Shown: positions 1 through 9,005 of the stretch, one piece after another
Layout of the letters: each line of letters begins with the position of its first letter
Numbering within the stretch: position 1 is the first letter of the stretch
NCBI RefSeq assembly: GCF_030815865.1
Contig: NZ_JAUSXI010000001.1
Span: 1,984,001-2,048,000 of the forward strand
Length of the DNA: 64,000 nucleotides
Reading direction: 5' to 3'
DNA from: Arthrobacter globiformis
GTDB lineage: Bacteria; Actinomycetota; Actinomycetes; Actinomycetales; Micrococcaceae
The notes under the pieces: model-generated
Told to the model about the DNA's origin: nothing
The model's database searches: none
Seen by the model: the letters and a program-made list of their open reading frames with translations, nothing else
Program-made: the position numbers and the translations under genes

Positions 1-68
1 TGGAGCGTGACCTGAGCAGCGAGCTTAACAACGAACTCGCCACCGAAATGCTCTCGGGCGCCCGGTAA
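1..68 (+). CDS. 3' end of an unidentified protein (partial)
   Basis: Only the last 21 codons of an open frame are present, reading in frame from base 3 and ending at TAA (66-68), with the C-terminal residues EMLSGAR. A strong hairpin terminator follows at 103-133, which supports this being a true gene end. The tail is too short to assign a family. In relatives the genes before recA include cinA and a ClgR-type regulator, and the neighbouring MarR gene would also fit an exporter here, but nothing visible decides between these. Confidence 0.5.
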   Translation, partial: ERDLSSELNNELATEMLSGAR

Positions 69-102
69 CGGAACCCGGAAATCCGGACTCAATAGCAACT
101 GC

Positions 103-133
103 GAAGGCCTCCGGCAATCTGCCGGAGGCCTTC
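103..133 (+). terminator. Rho-independent-type hairpin
   Basis: A perfect 13-bp inverted repeat (103-115 with 121-133) around a 5-base loop lies between the partial gene ending at 68 and the convergent marR gene ending at 159. It has no long T tract, as is common in high-GC actinobacteria, and could serve both strands. Confidence 0.75.
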
Positions 134-158
134 GTCGTGCCCTGAAATAAGTCTTAGT

Positions 159-665
159 CTAGGCGCCGTCGCGGGGGAATCCGTCACGTTCGTACGTGGC
201 GTTGAGCTTGGCCATGTAGGCGGCCAGCGCCTCGAGGTCCTCCACCGGCCATTCGCCCAGGCGTTCCCGGAACACCTGCCGCCGGGCATCCTGCACCTGG
301 TGCATCTTCTCTTCGCCCTCGGCTGTGAGTCTGATCGTTTGCGCCCTGCCGTCCAGCGGGTCGGCTTCCTTGAGCACCAGGCCGATGTTTTCAAGGAACG
401 CGATTTGCCTGCTGACGGACGGCTTGCCGACGCCGATGCAGGATGCAAGCTCCGTGAGGCGGATGGGGCCGCTTTTGCGGATTACGGTAAGCAGTCCGTA
501 GGCGGCCGGCTCCATGTCCGGGTGGACCTCGCGCGACAGTTGCTGCGAAATGGACCGGGCCCGTCGCCAGAAAAGACTGATCTGGTGCTCCACATTGGTC
601 AGTGCCGTATCAAGCGTGTCCTCGAAGGGGGCAGCGGCTCCGGGGGCTTCAGCGGGGTTGCTCAT
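159..665 (-). CDS. MarR family transcriptional regulator
   Basis: A 168-aa winged-helix regulator of the MarR family. It has an N-terminal dimerisation helix, a helix-turn-helix around LTELASCIGVGKPSVSRQ, and a wing with the DPLDGRAQTIRLT signature (D-x-R in the wing is typical). MarR proteins bind DNA as dimers and usually repress efflux or stress genes until a small ligand binds. The start at 665 is preferred over upstream in-frame codons because a -10 hexamer TAGAAT lies 7 bases ahead of it (678-673), giving a leaderless mRNA. A methionine at 674 is the alternative. The gene is divergent from the DUF3046 gene with only about 40 bp between them. Its target is not evident. Confidence 0.85.
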   Translation of the reverse strand: MSNPAEAPGAAAPFEDTLDTALTNVEHQISLFWRRARSISQQLSREVHPDMEPAAYGLLTVIRKSGPIRLTELASCIGVGKPSVSRQIAFLENIGLVLKEADPLDGRAQTIRLTAEGEEKMHQVQDARRQVFRERLGEWPVEDLEALAAYMAKLNATYERDGFPRDGA

Positions 666-707
666 GGCAACCATTCTAGAGTCAGCGTCCGTGAGAGACT
701 GTATTGA

Positions 708-947
708 GTGAGGATTAGTGATTTCTGGCGGCTGATGGACGACGAATTCGGGGCCGGCTACTCGCGTGTACTGGGTGGCTCCCTCGTCCTTGCCGGAGTC
801 GGTGGCCGGACGGCGAACCAGGCCCTCGCTGCGGGCGTCAGTCCCCGTGACATCTGGCTGGCGGTGTGCGACGTGCAGGACGTCCCCGAGGAGCGCCGTC
901 TCGGCCGCGATATCAAGCCCCGCCACAATGGCGCAGACCTGGTCTGA
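708..947 (+). CDS. DUF3046 family protein
   Basis: A 79-aa protein with GTG start and the family opening MRISDFW, followed by a conserved helical region ending in DVPEERRLGRDI. DUF3046 proteins are small, actinobacteria-specific and almost always sit directly upstream of recA. Their biochemical role is unknown. Placement 208 bp before recA supports the call. The N-terminal MRISDFWRLMDDEFG is the most diagnostic part. No Shine-Dalgarno is obvious. Confidence 0.85.
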   Translation: MRISDFWRLMDDEFGAGYSRVLGGSLVLAGVGGRTANQALAAGVSPRDIWLAVCDVQDVPEERRLGRDIKPRHNGADLV

Positions 948-995
948 GCAACTCCCGCCCGGCTTGGGAAACTGCTGACACGCCGACCGATTGTT

Positions 996-1009
996 CGAAT
1001 ATCTGTTCG
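996..1009 (+). promoter_or_regulatory. LexA (SOS) box of recA
   Basis: CGAATATCTGTTCG matches the actinobacterial/Gram-positive SOS box CGAAC-N4-GTTCG with one mismatch (T for C at the fifth base). It lies 147 bp before the recA ATG, the expected place for LexA control of recA. Confidence 0.8.
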
Positions 1010-1155
1010 GGTGCGACTATGCTTTTTGGCAGCGGGTTATCCACATACGTACGCCTGCCCGGTAAGAATGTCAGCGGGTAAAGCTAGCGTCGGTGATGAC
1101 AGACAAAGGGCCCCAGAGGCCCCTCCAAAGCGAGAAAGTATTAGAGGTGTGAATC

Positions 1156-2208
1156 ATGGCCGCAGCCCCGGATCGCCAGAAGGCGCTCGACGCAGCACTT
1201 GCCCAGATTGACAAGCAGTTCGGCAAAGGCTCGGTCATGCGCCTGGGCGACGAAGTCCGTGCGCCCATCGAGGTCATTCCGACCGGCTCCATCGCCTTGG
1301 ACGTCGCCTTGGGAATTGGCGGCCTGCCCCGCGGCCGCATCGTGGAAATCTACGGACCGGAATCCTCCGGTAAGACCACGGTTGCCCTGCACGCCGTCGC
1401 CAATGCCCAGCGCCAAGGCGGCATTGCCGCCTTCATTGACGCCGAACATGCCCTGGATCCCGAATACGCCGCAAAGCTGGGCGTCGACACCGACGCACTG
1501 CTCGTGTCCCAGCCGGACACCGGCGAGCAGGCTCTGGAAATCATGGACATGCTCATCGGTTCCGGCTCCCTGGATGTCGTCGTCATCGACTCCGTGGCAG
1601 CCCTGGTGCCGCGAGCGGAAATTGAAGGCGACATGGGCGACAGCCACGTCGGCCTGCAGGCACGCCTCATGAGCCAGGCCCTGCGAAAGATCACCGGCCG
1701 GCTGAGCCAGACCAAGACCACAGCCATCTTCATCAACCAGCTGCGTGAAAAGATCGGTGTGTTCTTCGGTTCACCGGAAACCACCACCGGTGGTAAGGCG
1801 CTGAAGTTCTACGCCTCCGTGCGTATCGACGTCCGCCGCATCCAGACCCTCAAGGAGGGCGCGGACTCCGTGGGCAACCGCACCAAGGCCAAGATCGTCA
1901 AGAACAAGATGGCCCCGCCGTTCAAGATCGCCGAATTCGACATCATTTACGGCCAGGGCATCTCCCGCGAGGGCGGCATCATTGACATGGGCGTGGAGCA
2001 CGGCATCATCAAGAAGTCCGGGTCATGGTTCACCTACGACGGCGACCAGCTCGGCCAGGGCATGGAGAACTCGCGCCGCTTCCTGCGCGACAACCCGGAA
2101 CTGGCGGCCGAGCTCGAGCGCCTGATCAAGGAAAAGCTCGGCGTCGGCGTGAAGGCCCCGGCCGAGTCCGAAGCTTCACCGAAGCTGAAGGCCGTTGACG
2201 GCTTCTAA
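1156..2208 (+). CDS. recA: Recombinase RecA
   Basis: A 350-aa ATP-dependent recombinase that forms filaments on single-stranded DNA, performs strand exchange and stimulates LexA self-cleavage in the SOS response. Walker A GPESSGKT is at residues 67-74. The Walker B region [12 protein letters not shown] and the L2 loop region with [20 protein letters not shown] and [16 protein letters not shown] are intact. There is no intein. The ATG at 1156 is preceded by AGAGGTG at 1143-1149, and a LexA box lies upstream at 996. recX overlaps its 3' end, so recA and recX are almost certainly co-transcribed. Length is normal for the family. Confidence 0.98.
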   Translation: MAAAPDRQKALDAALAQIDKQFGKGSVMRLGDEVRAPIEVIPTGSIALDVALGIGGLPRGRIVEIYGPESSGKTTVALHAVANAQRQGGIAAFIDAEHALDPEYAAKLGVDTDALLVSQPDTGEQALEIMDMLIGSGSLDVVVIDSVAALVPRAEIEGDMGDSHVGLQARLMSQALRKITGRLSQTKTTAIFINQLREKIGVFFGSPETTTGGKALKFYASVRIDVRRIQTLKEGADSVGNRTKAKIVKNKMAPPFKIAEFDIIYGQGISREGGIIDMGVEHGIIKKSGSWFTYDGDQLGQGMENSRRFLRDNPELAAELERLIKEKLGVGVKAPAESEASPKLKAVDGF

Positions 2209-2824
2209 CAGACGCCGGTCTTCCTCGGCCTTCGCCAAGGCCGGAGGGGACCGGCAAGCAGGACCCGGCCCCGATCCGGATGAGGACCGGGAGGCGGACC
2301 CGGCGTCGGTGGCGCGCGCCATCGTTCTTCGCCAACTGACCGCGTCGCCCAAGAGCCGCCTGCAGCTTGAACGCAAGCTGGCCGAGCGAAACGTGCCGGA
2401 GGACGTCGCCGCGGCCGTGCTGGACCGCTTCGAAGAGGTCCGGCTCGTCGACGACGCCGAATTCGCGGACATGTGGGTGCGGAGCAGGTCGCAGTCGCGC
2501 AGGCTGGCGAAGGGAGCCCTGCGCCGGGAGCTCGCGGACAAGGGCATTGACCCTGACACCGCGGCCTCGGCCCTGGAGCAGCTCAGCGACGAGGACGAAG
2601 AAGCCGCCGCGCGCCACTTGGTGGAACGCAAGCTTCGGCCGGGGACGGACCTGACTGACCGGGCGGAACGCGACAAGACCACACGGCGGCTCGCGTCCAT
2701 GCTTGCCCGCAAGGGGTACCAGCCCTCGCAGGCTTTCCGGATCGTGGGGGAGGTCCTGGACGCTGCAGCCGGCGGCGCTGCATCCGACGAGGACACTTAC
2801 GAGGCCGCCGCTCACTGGGAGTGA
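2195..2824 (+). CDS. recX: Regulatory protein RecX
   Basis: A 209-aa RecX, which binds RecA filaments and inhibits recombinase activity. The central region has the three-helix repeats typical of RecX ([20 protein letters not shown], then the [14 protein letters not shown] motif, then RELADKGI). The TTG at 2195 overlaps the recA 3' end by 14 bases, implying translational coupling. The first 40 or so residues are polar and poorly conserved, so the true start could be further in. It keeps the canonical recA-recX order. Confidence 0.93.
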   Translation: MTASNRRRSSSAFAKAGGDRQAGPGPDPDEDREADPASVARAIVLRQLTASPKSRLQLERKLAERNVPEDVAAAVLDRFEEVRLVDDAEFADMWVRSRSQSRRLAKGALRRELADKGIDPDTAASALEQLSDEDEEAAARHLVERKLRPGTDLTDRAERDKTTRRLASMLARKGYQPSQAFRIVGEVLDAAAGGAASDEDTYEAAAHWE

Positions 2825-2846
2825 GCGCAGCCGGTACCCTTAGTGG

Positions 2847-4397
2847 GTGAGTCTGACCTATCCTTCCCCCGCAACCGGCACCGAAAACGACCCGACTGGT
2901 GACGCCGCTGTGCCCCGCACCTACCAGGTGCGCACCTTCGGCTGCCAGATGAACGTTCACGACTCCGAGCGCATGGCGGGCATGCTGGAAGCCGCCGGTT
3001 ATGTACCGGCGGACGGTGCCCAGGCTGACGTTGTCGTCTTCAACACCTGCGCTGTGCGGGAAAACGCCGACAACAAGCTCTACGGCAACCTCGGCCAGTT
3101 GGCCCCCATCAAGGCAGCCAACCCGGGGATGCAGATCGCCGTCGGCGGCTGCCTCGCCCAGAAGGACCGCGAAACCATCCTGAAGAAGGCGCCCTGGGTC
3201 GATGCCGTCTTCGGCACGCACAATGTCGGCGCCCTGCCTGCACTTTTGGACCGGGCGCGCCACAACAACGAGGCGCAGCTGGAAATCCTCGAGTCGCTGG
3301 ACGTCTTCCCATCCACGCTGCCCACCAAGCGCGACTCTGTCTATTCGGGTTGGGTGTCCATTTCGGTCGGCTGCAACAACACCTGCACCTTCTGCATCGT
3401 CCCAGCCCTGCGGGGCAAGGAAAAGGACCGCCGGCCGGGGGAGATCCTTGCCGAGGTCCAGGCGCTGGTGGACGACGGCGCCATCGAAGTGACGCTCCTG
3501 GGCCAGAACGTGAACTCGTACGGGGTGGAGTTCGGAGACCGCCAGGCCTTCTCCAAGCTGCTGCGCGCCTGCGGCGAGATCCCGGGCCTGGAACGGGTAC
3601 GTTTCACGAGCCCCCACCCGGCCGCGTTCACCGATGACGTCATTGACGCCATGGCCGAGACGCCCAACGTCATGCCGCAACTGCACATGCCTCTCCAGTC
3701 GGGATCGGACAAGGTCCTGCGTGACATGAAGCGTTCCTACCGGTCGGCGAAGTTCCTCGGGATCCTGGACAAGGTCCGCGCCAAGATGCCGCATGCGGCG
3801 ATTTCCACGGACATCATCGTCGGTTTCCCGGGGGAGACGGAGGAGGATTTCCAGGCGACCCTGGACGTCGTCGAAAAGTCACGGTTCGCCACGGCCTTCA
3901 CCTTCCAGTATTCCAAGCGGCCTGGCACGCCCGCCGCGGACCTGCCGGACCAGCTGCCCAAGGCGGTGGTGCAGGAACGTTTTGAGCGACTCACTGCGCT
4001 CCAGGACCGCATCGCGGCGGAAGAGAACGCCAAGCAGCTGGGACGCCGTGTCGAGGTCATGGTCACCGCCCAGTCCGGCCGGAAGTCCGAGGAAACCCAC
4101 CGCCTCTCAGGCCGTTCGCAGGACCAGCGCCTTGTCCACTTCACGGTTCCCGAGGGCGCACCTGCCCCGCGTCCCGGAGACCTGGTGACAGTGACCATTA
4201 CGGCAGCGGCCGCCTTCCACCTGGTCGCCGATCCGGCCACCGCAGCCGACTACTCCCTGCGCCGGTCCCGTGCCGGCGATGCCTGGGACAGGGCGCAGGC
4301 CGACTCCTGCGGCGTGCCGGCGCCTGGCGCAGCGGGGGCTGCGGGCAGGACCGGCGTGTCGCTTGGCATGCCGTCACTCCCGGTGCGGAGCCGCTGA
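2847..4397 (+). CDS. miaB: tRNA-2-methylthio-N6-dimethylallyladenosine synthase MiaB
   Basis: A 516-aa radical-SAM methylthiotransferase that adds the 2-methylthio group to i6A37 of tRNAs. The N-terminal UPF0004 domain carries the three auxiliary-cluster cysteines C33, C68 and C102. The radical-SAM cluster is C176, C180 and C183 in [13 protein letters not shown] domain follows (about residues 390-455), and then a proline/alanine-rich tail of about 50 residues that is unusual in length. The GTG start is 6 bases after TACCCT, consistent with a leaderless mRNA. It is followed 4 bases later by miaA, which makes the substrate of MiaB. Confidence 0.96.
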   Translation: MSLTYPSPATGTENDPTGDAAVPRTYQVRTFGCQMNVHDSERMAGMLEAAGYVPADGAQADVVVFNTCAVRENADNKLYGNLGQLAPIKAANPGMQIAVGGCLAQKDRETILKKAPWVDAVFGTHNVGALPALLDRARHNNEAQLEILESLDVFPSTLPTKRDSVYSGWVSISVGCNNTCTFCIVPALRGKEKDRRPGEILAEVQALVDDGAIEVTLLGQNVNSYGVEFGDRQAFSKLLRACGEIPGLERVRFTSPHPAAFTDDVIDAMAETPNVMPQLHMPLQSGSDKVLRDMKRSYRSAKFLGILDKVRAKMPHAAISTDIIVGFPGETEEDFQATLDVVEKSRFATAFTFQYSKRPGTPAADLPDQLPKAVVQERFERLTALQDRIAAEENAKQLGRRVEVMVTAQSGRKSEETHRLSGRSQDQRLVHFTVPEGAPAPRPGDLVTVTITAAAAFHLVADPATAADYSLRRSRAGDAWDRAQADSCGVPAPGAAGAAGRTGVSLGMPSLPVRSR

Positions 4398-4401
4398 CCC
4401 G

Positions 4402-5301
4402 GTGGCGGGCCAACCCCCCGTCATAGCGGTTGTCGGCCCCACCGGTTCGGGCAAGTCCGACCTCGCCGTCGATCTTGCCCTGGCCCTGGACGGCGAGGTG
4501 ATCAACGCCGACGCCATGCAGTTCTACCGTGGCATGGACATCGGCACCGCCAAGGTCACCGAGGCCGAACAACGGGGCGTCCGGCATCACCTGCTGGACA
4601 TTTTGGACGTGACGCAGGAGGCGTCGGTATCCGACTTCCAGCAGCAGGCACGGGACTGCATCGCGGACATCCACCGCCGCGGCAAGCGCGCCATCCTTGC
4701 CGGCGGGTCCGGCCTGTATGTTCGCGCCGCCCTCGATGTGCTGGACTTCCCGGGAACCGATCCGGAAATCCGCACCCGGCTCGAACAGGAGAACGCCGCC
4801 GAAGGGACTGCGGTGCTGCTGGACCGCCTCCGGGCCGTGGATCCCGTCTCCGCCGGGCGCCTCGGCGACGCCCGCCGCATCATCCGCGCGCTGGAGGTGT
4901 TCGAACTGACGGGACGCCCGTTCAGCTCCTTCATGCCAACCCGCGAGTACCATCAGCCGGCCATCCAGATCGGGCTGGAGGTTGACCGCGAGCAGTTACG
5001 GGACCGGCTCGCTGTCCGCGTCCATCGGATGGTGGAGCGGGGGCTGCTGGCGGAAGTCGAAGGGCTGGACGCCCAGGGCCTTCGCCGCGGCAAGACCGCA
5101 CCCCGCGCACTGGGCTACGCCCAGTTCCTCAAGGTGCTCGATGGCGAAGCGGATGTAGCGCAGGCAGCCGAGGAAACCATCGTGGCCACCAGGCAGTTCG
5201 CCCGCCGGCAGCTGACGTGGTTCCGGGCCGACCCCCGCATCAGCTGGCTGGACTGGCAGGACCCCGGGCTCGCCGCCAAGGCAGCCGGCCTGTGCCGCTG
5301 A
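4402..5301 (+). CDS. miaA: tRNA dimethylallyltransferase MiaA
   Basis: A 299-aa prenyltransferase that transfers dimethylallyl from DMAPP to A37 of tRNAs reading UNN codons. P-loop GPTGSGKS is at residues 12-19, followed by the [18 protein letters not shown] substrate motif and later GGSGLYVRA and [17 protein letters not shown]. The GTG at 4402, 4 bases after the miaB stop, is chosen because it gives the normal short lead into the P-loop. A longer in-frame extension back to 4270 would overlap miaB and looks spurious. The pair miaB-miaA completes ms2i6A synthesis. Confidence 0.95.
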   Translation: MAGQPPVIAVVGPTGSGKSDLAVDLALALDGEVINADAMQFYRGMDIGTAKVTEAEQRGVRHHLLDILDVTQEASVSDFQQQARDCIADIHRRGKRAILAGGSGLYVRAALDVLDFPGTDPEIRTRLEQENAAEGTAVLLDRLRAVDPVSAGRLGDARRIIRALEVFELTGRPFSSFMPTREYHQPAIQIGLEVDREQLRDRLAVRVHRMVERGLLAEVEGLDAQGLRRGKTAPRALGYAQFLKVLDGEADVAQAAEETIVATRQFARRQLTWFRADPRISWLDWQDPGLAAKAAGLCR

Positions 5302-5334
5302 GCCAGCGCCCAACGCACTTGAAGAAATAGGCTT

Positions 5335-5511
5335 ATGACTCTCGCAGTTGCCACCAAGCCAAAGAGCGCCCCGCAGCGAACCCGTACCGTTGTGATTGTT
5401 TCGCTGCTGGGGGCGACGCTTTTCTGGGCCGGCAACTACACCCGCGGCCGGCCAGGTGGATCCAAACCGTTTTTCTGGCGCCGCTGGCGGGCGGGTAACC
5501 TTGAACCATGA
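5335..5511 (+). pseudogene. Remnant of an EamA/DMT-family transporter gene
   Basis: A 58-codon frame starting at ATG 5335 encodes a normal EamA N-terminus: a basic leader, then a first membrane helix VIVSLLGATLFWAGNY. After about residue 36 the homology stops abruptly and a charged, non-membrane tail runs to a TGA overlapping the dapF start. EamA transporters are about 280-300 aa with ten helices, so this is a truncated relic, presumably from an internal deletion that removed all but the first helix. The C-terminal residues after GNY match nothing I recognise. Translation may still couple to dapF. Confidence 0.6.
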
Positions 5512-6452
5512 ATGAAACCCTTGCAGAAACAGCCCGGCCCGCCGGCACCACACTGAGCGGACTGCGGTTTTCCAAGGGCCACGGAACAGGCAACGACTTC
5601 GTCCTGGTCGCTGATCCCGAGGGCGTGCACGCCGTCTCCGCGGAGCAGGTCGCCCAGCTGTGCGACCGCCACCGCGGCATCGGCGGTGACGGCCTCATCC
5701 GCGCCGTGCCGTCCCGGCTTCTTGACGAGGGCCGGCAGATTCTTACCGAAAACCCCGACGCCGAGTGGTTCATGGATTACCGCAACGGTGACGGTTCCCT
5801 GTCGGAGATGTGCGGCAACGGCGTGCGCGTGTTCGTCCACTTCCTCCTGGCCGAAGGCCTGGCTGAGCTGCCTGCCGGCGGCTCGCTGACCATCGGCACC
5901 CGCGGCGGCGTCAAGACCATCGTCCGCACAGGTGACGGCTACGCCGTCGACATGGGCCCCTGGGAGTTCATTTTCCCGGACGAGGCAGCGGCCCGCGCCA
6001 TGGATTCACTGGTTAGCGCCGACGGACTCGAGGTGCCGCGGCCGGCGCTGTCCGTCAGCATGGGCAACCCGCACACGGTCGTCGCCCTGGCCGAGCTGTC
6101 CGAACTCCGGGACACCCGGCTCTTCACCGCCCCGCACGTGGACCCGGCTCCCGCCAATGGCACCAACGTCGAGTTCGTTGTCCCGGCCGAGCCGCTGGTG
6201 CACGACGGCGTGGGCACCGTGACCATGCGGGTCCACGAACGTGGTGTCGGCGAAACGCAGTCCTGCGGCACCGGAGCATGTGCGGCGGCGGTGGCCATCC
6301 GTCACTGGGCAGGGCAGGGTGCCCCGGACGCCTGGCAGGTGAAGGTGCCGGGCGGCGTCGTGGGCGTGAAGTTCTTCACCGTCGCCGGCGGCCGCGAGCA
6401 CGTTGAGCTCAGCGGCCCGGCAGCGATCGTTGCTACCGGGACGCTTTCCTGA
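5508..6452 (+). CDS. dapF: Diaminopimelate epimerase
   Basis: A 314-aa PLP-independent epimerase converting LL- to meso-diaminopimelate for lysine and peptidoglycan. Both catalytic cysteines are present: C102 in EMCGNGVR and C253 in TQSCGTGACA. The N-terminal KGHGTGNDF substrate motif is intact. The ATG at 5508 lies 6 bases after the hexamer TAACCT (5496-5501), so it may also be expressed from its own leaderless promoter. Its 3' end overlaps the convergent methyltransferase gene by 20 bp. Confidence 0.97.
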   Translation: MNETLAETARPAGTTLSGLRFSKGHGTGNDFVLVADPEGVHAVSAEQVAQLCDRHRGIGGDGLIRAVPSRLLDEGRQILTENPDAEWFMDYRNGDGSLSEMCGNGVRVFVHFLLAEGLAELPAGGSLTIGTRGGVKTIVRTGDGYAVDMGPWEFIFPDEAAARAMDSLVSADGLEVPRPALSVSMGNPHTVVALAELSELRDTRLFTAPHVDPAPANGTNVEFVVPAEPLVHDGVGTVTMRVHERGVGETQSCGTGACAAAVAIRHWAGQGAPDAWQVKVPGGVVGVKFFTVAGGREHVELSGPAAIVATGTLS

Positions 6453-7047
6453 CCCGCAGGATCCGGAAGGATTTGGACGTGTTTTCCCGCGTCACCGTGA
6501 AGGAGCCATCCAGAACCTCCGCCAGCCAGCGCTGAAGCGTATCCGAGCCCAGGTTCTTCTGCACCACCAGCCAGGCCGAACCGCCCGGCGCCAGCCTCGG
6601 CAGCCAGAGCAGCAGGAGCGAGTGCAGTTCATCCTTGCCGATCCGGATCGGCGGATTGGACCAGATGGTGTCGAAACGGATTTCCGGGTCCACATCCTCT
6701 GGCGTGCTGGCAGCGACGTTGCTCAGCCCAAGCAGTTCAGCGTTCCCGTTGGTGAGCGCGATGCATCGTTCATTGACGTCCACGGCGTAGACCTGTGCGT
6801 GCGGTGCCCGCAGCGCCATGGTCAGGGCGATGGGTCCCCAGCCGCAGCCGATGTCGAGCAGGTTCCCCTGCGGGGAAGGAGCGGGAACCTCGGCCAGCAG
6901 GATGGCCGTCCCCTTGTCGATCCCGTCCGGACTGAAGATGCCGGACGAGGTCTGCAGCTTCCGCGTTTCACCGGCCAGTTCCACTGTGAGGGGCTTGCGG
7001 GTAAACGGCCCCGCAGGTGAGGCGCTGAAATAGTGGGCAGACTCCAT
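6433..7047 (-). CDS. Class I SAM-dependent methyltransferase, RsmC-like (MTS domain)
   Basis: A 204-aa protein of the small-domain MTS type. It has the N-terminal HYFSASPAGP and SGIFSPDGIDKGT motifs, the SAM-binding LLDIGCGWGPIA glycine motif, and the NPPIRIG catalytic loop typical of guanine-N2 rRNA methyltransferases such as RsmC and RlmG. Residues after the NPP loop (LAPGGSAWLVVQKNLG) also fit. The start at 7047 gives the usual family N-terminus. An in-frame ATG at 7200 with a good GGAGGGG Shine-Dalgarno would add 51 Arg/Lys-rich residues not expected in the family. rRNA is the likely substrate, but the exact base is unknown. Confidence 0.82.
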   Translation of the reverse strand: MESAHYFSASPAGPFTRKPLTVELAGETRKLQTSSGIFSPDGIDKGTAILLAEVPAPSPQGNLLDIGCGWGPIALTMALRAPHAQVYAVDVNERCIALTNGNAELLGLSNVAASTPEDVDPEIRFDTIWSNPPIRIGKDELHSLLLLWLPRLAPGGSAWLVVQKNLGSDTLQRWLAEVLDGSFTVTRENTSKSFRILRVRKASR

Positions 7048-7427
7048 AACTGGCCAGATTAGTGGGCTGCCCGCCCGATGGGAAACCGGCCGATCGGAAA
7101 GCCGGCCGGCCGTTCTGGTATCCTTGAAGGCATGTTCCTGATTTTTGAGTAGCCGGTACTTCTTTTTGCCCGCGGCCTTTAGCCGCCGGCGCCGGCCCAT
7201 GGCTCCCCTCCAATGCGACGCAGGTATTGCCCTTTGCAGGCACGCATCTTCCGCACGAGCGCAGCCCGAACAGCACTCAATCAGACCGCTTCCCGCCGGC
7301 CATGCCTGACGTCTGCCGGCATTTCAGGAGACCCTCCATGACCCCTCGTAGTCAGCCCAGCGCGAATACCACCGCCAAGGGCGGCAATCAGCACTATTCT
7401 GAAGATGCAGAACCTTCAAAGGAGACC

Positions 7428-9005
7428 ATGACCAATCAGCAAAATCCCGGATCCGAGCCAGTGGCCCAGGACATGAGCCCTGAGGAGATCCAGGCTGTCA
7501 TCGACCGGATCCTCGCCAAGGACGTCCCGGCCAAGAACGCCGCACCTGCCAACGGCAGCCGCGCCGACAGCCAGGGCGTTTTGGGCAAGGCGCAGGCCAT
7601 CTCGCATCTCGCCGACGAGCACAGCACGTTCGACGGCGACCAGCAGGACCTCGAGGAACGCCGCGCACTGCGGCGTACTGCCGGGCTGTCCACCGAACTC
7701 GAGGACGTCACCGAAGTCGAATACCGGCAGCTGCGCCTGGAACGCGTTGTGCTCGCCGGCCTCTGGAGCGAAGGCACGCTGGCTGATGCCGAGAATTCGC
7801 TGCGTGAACTCGCCGCGCTGGCGGAAACAGCGGGCTCGGAAGTCCTCGACGGACTGGTCCAGCGACGCGCCAAGCCGGACCCCGGCACGTTCCTTGGTTC
7901 CGGCAAGGCCCTTGAACTCAAGGACGTGGTGATGTCCACCGGCGCTGATACCGTCGTGGTGGACGCCGAACTCGCCCCGTCCCAGCGGCGCGGCCTTGAA
8001 GACATCGTCAAGGTGAAGGTCATTGACCGCACGGCGCTGATCCTAGACATCTTCGCCCAGCACGCCAAAAGCCGTGAAGGCAAGGCTCAAGTGGAGCTGG
8101 CGCAGCTCGAATACCTCCTTCCGCGCCTCCGCGGCTGGGGTGAATCCATGTCCCGCCAGGCCGGTGGCCAGGTGGGCGGCGCAGGCGCCGGCATGGGCTC
8201 GCGTGGTCCCGGTGAAACAAAGATCGAACTGGACCGGCGAAGGATCCGCACCCGGATGGCCAAGCTGCGGCGCGAGATCGCCGCGATGAAGCCGGCACGG
8301 GAGACCAAACGGGCCAACCGCCGTCGTAATGAGGTCCCGTCAGTGGCCATTGCCGGATACACCAACGCCGGGAAGTCCTCGCTGCTGAACCGCCTTACCG
8401 ACGCCGGCGTCCTGGTGGAGAACGCCCTGTTCGCCACCCTGGACCCCACCGTCCGCAAGGCCGAGACCTCCGACGGCGTTGGCTACACGCTGGCCGACAC
8501 CGTGGGTTTCGTCCGGTCCCTTCCCACCCAGCTGGTGGAGGCCTTCCGCTCCACCCTTGAGGAAGTGGCGGATGCAGACCTGATCCTGCACGTGGTGGAC
8601 GTGTCGCACCCGGACCCGGAAGGCCAGATCGCCGCCGTCCGGTCGGTGTTCGCCGAGGTGGACGCCCGCAAGGTACCCGAGATCATCGTCCTGAACAAGG
8701 CGGACGCCGCCGACCCGTTTGTGGTGGAGCGGCTGAAGCAGCGCGAACCGAGGCACGTGGTGGTTTCGGCACGCACGGGGGAGGGTATTGCCGAGCTGCT
8801 CAAGGCCATCAGCGAGGCCATCCCGCGGCCGAATGTCAAGATGGAGCTCCTCGTGCCATACCACCGCGGCGATCTGATCAGTAAACTGCACGACTCCGAC
8901 GCGGAGATCCTTAGCCTGGATCACGAAGAGGGCGGCACCCGCGCCGTTGTCATGGTCCGGGAAGGCCTCGCGGCTGAACTGGAATCCTTCATCAGCAATG
9001 ACTGA
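7428..9005 (+). CDS. hflX: GTPase HflX
   Basis: A 525-aa ribosome-associated GTPase that splits stalled or stressed 70S ribosomes. The N-terminal HflX domain holds GSGKALELKD and the glycine-rich linker GGAGAGMGSRGPGETKIE. The GTPase domain has G1 GYTNAGKSS (about residues 309-317), G3 DTVGFVRSLP and G4 NKAD. The ATG at 7428 has an ideal AAGGAGA Shine-Dalgarno (7418-7424). An in-frame ATG at 7338 with AGGAG at 7326 is a possible longer start adding 30 polar residues. Its 3' end overlaps dinG by 8 bases, so the two are co-transcribed. Confidence 0.95.
   Translation: MTNQQNPGSEPVAQDMSPEEIQAVIDRILAKDVPAKNAAPANGSRADSQGVLGKAQAISHLADEHSTFDGDQQDLEERRALRRTAGLSTELEDVTEVEYRQLRLERVVLAGLWSEGTLADAENSLRELAALAETAGSEVLDGLVQRRAKPDPGTFLGSGKALELKDVVMSTGADTVVVDAELAPSQRRGLEDIVKVKVIDRTALILDIFAQHAKSREGKAQVELAQLEYLLPRLRGWGESMSRQAGGQVGGAGAGMGSRGPGETKIELDRRRIRTRMAKLRREIAAMKPARETKRANRRRNEVPSVAIAGYTNAGKSSLLNRLTDAGVLVENALFATLDPTVRKAETSDGVGYTLADTVGFVRSLPTQLVEAFRSTLEEVADADLILHVVDVSHPDPEGQIAAVRSVFAEVDARKVPEIIVLNKADAADPFVVERLKQREPRHVVVSARTGEGIAELLKAISEAIPRPNVKMELLVPYHRGDLISKLHDSDAEILSLDHEEGGTRAVVMVREGLAAELESFISND

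Noticed and set aside
4270..4401. Longer miaA N-terminus from 4270
   Set aside because: The extra 44 residues overlap miaB and are rich in Cys/Arg/Ala from out-of-frame reading; GTG 4402 fits the family.
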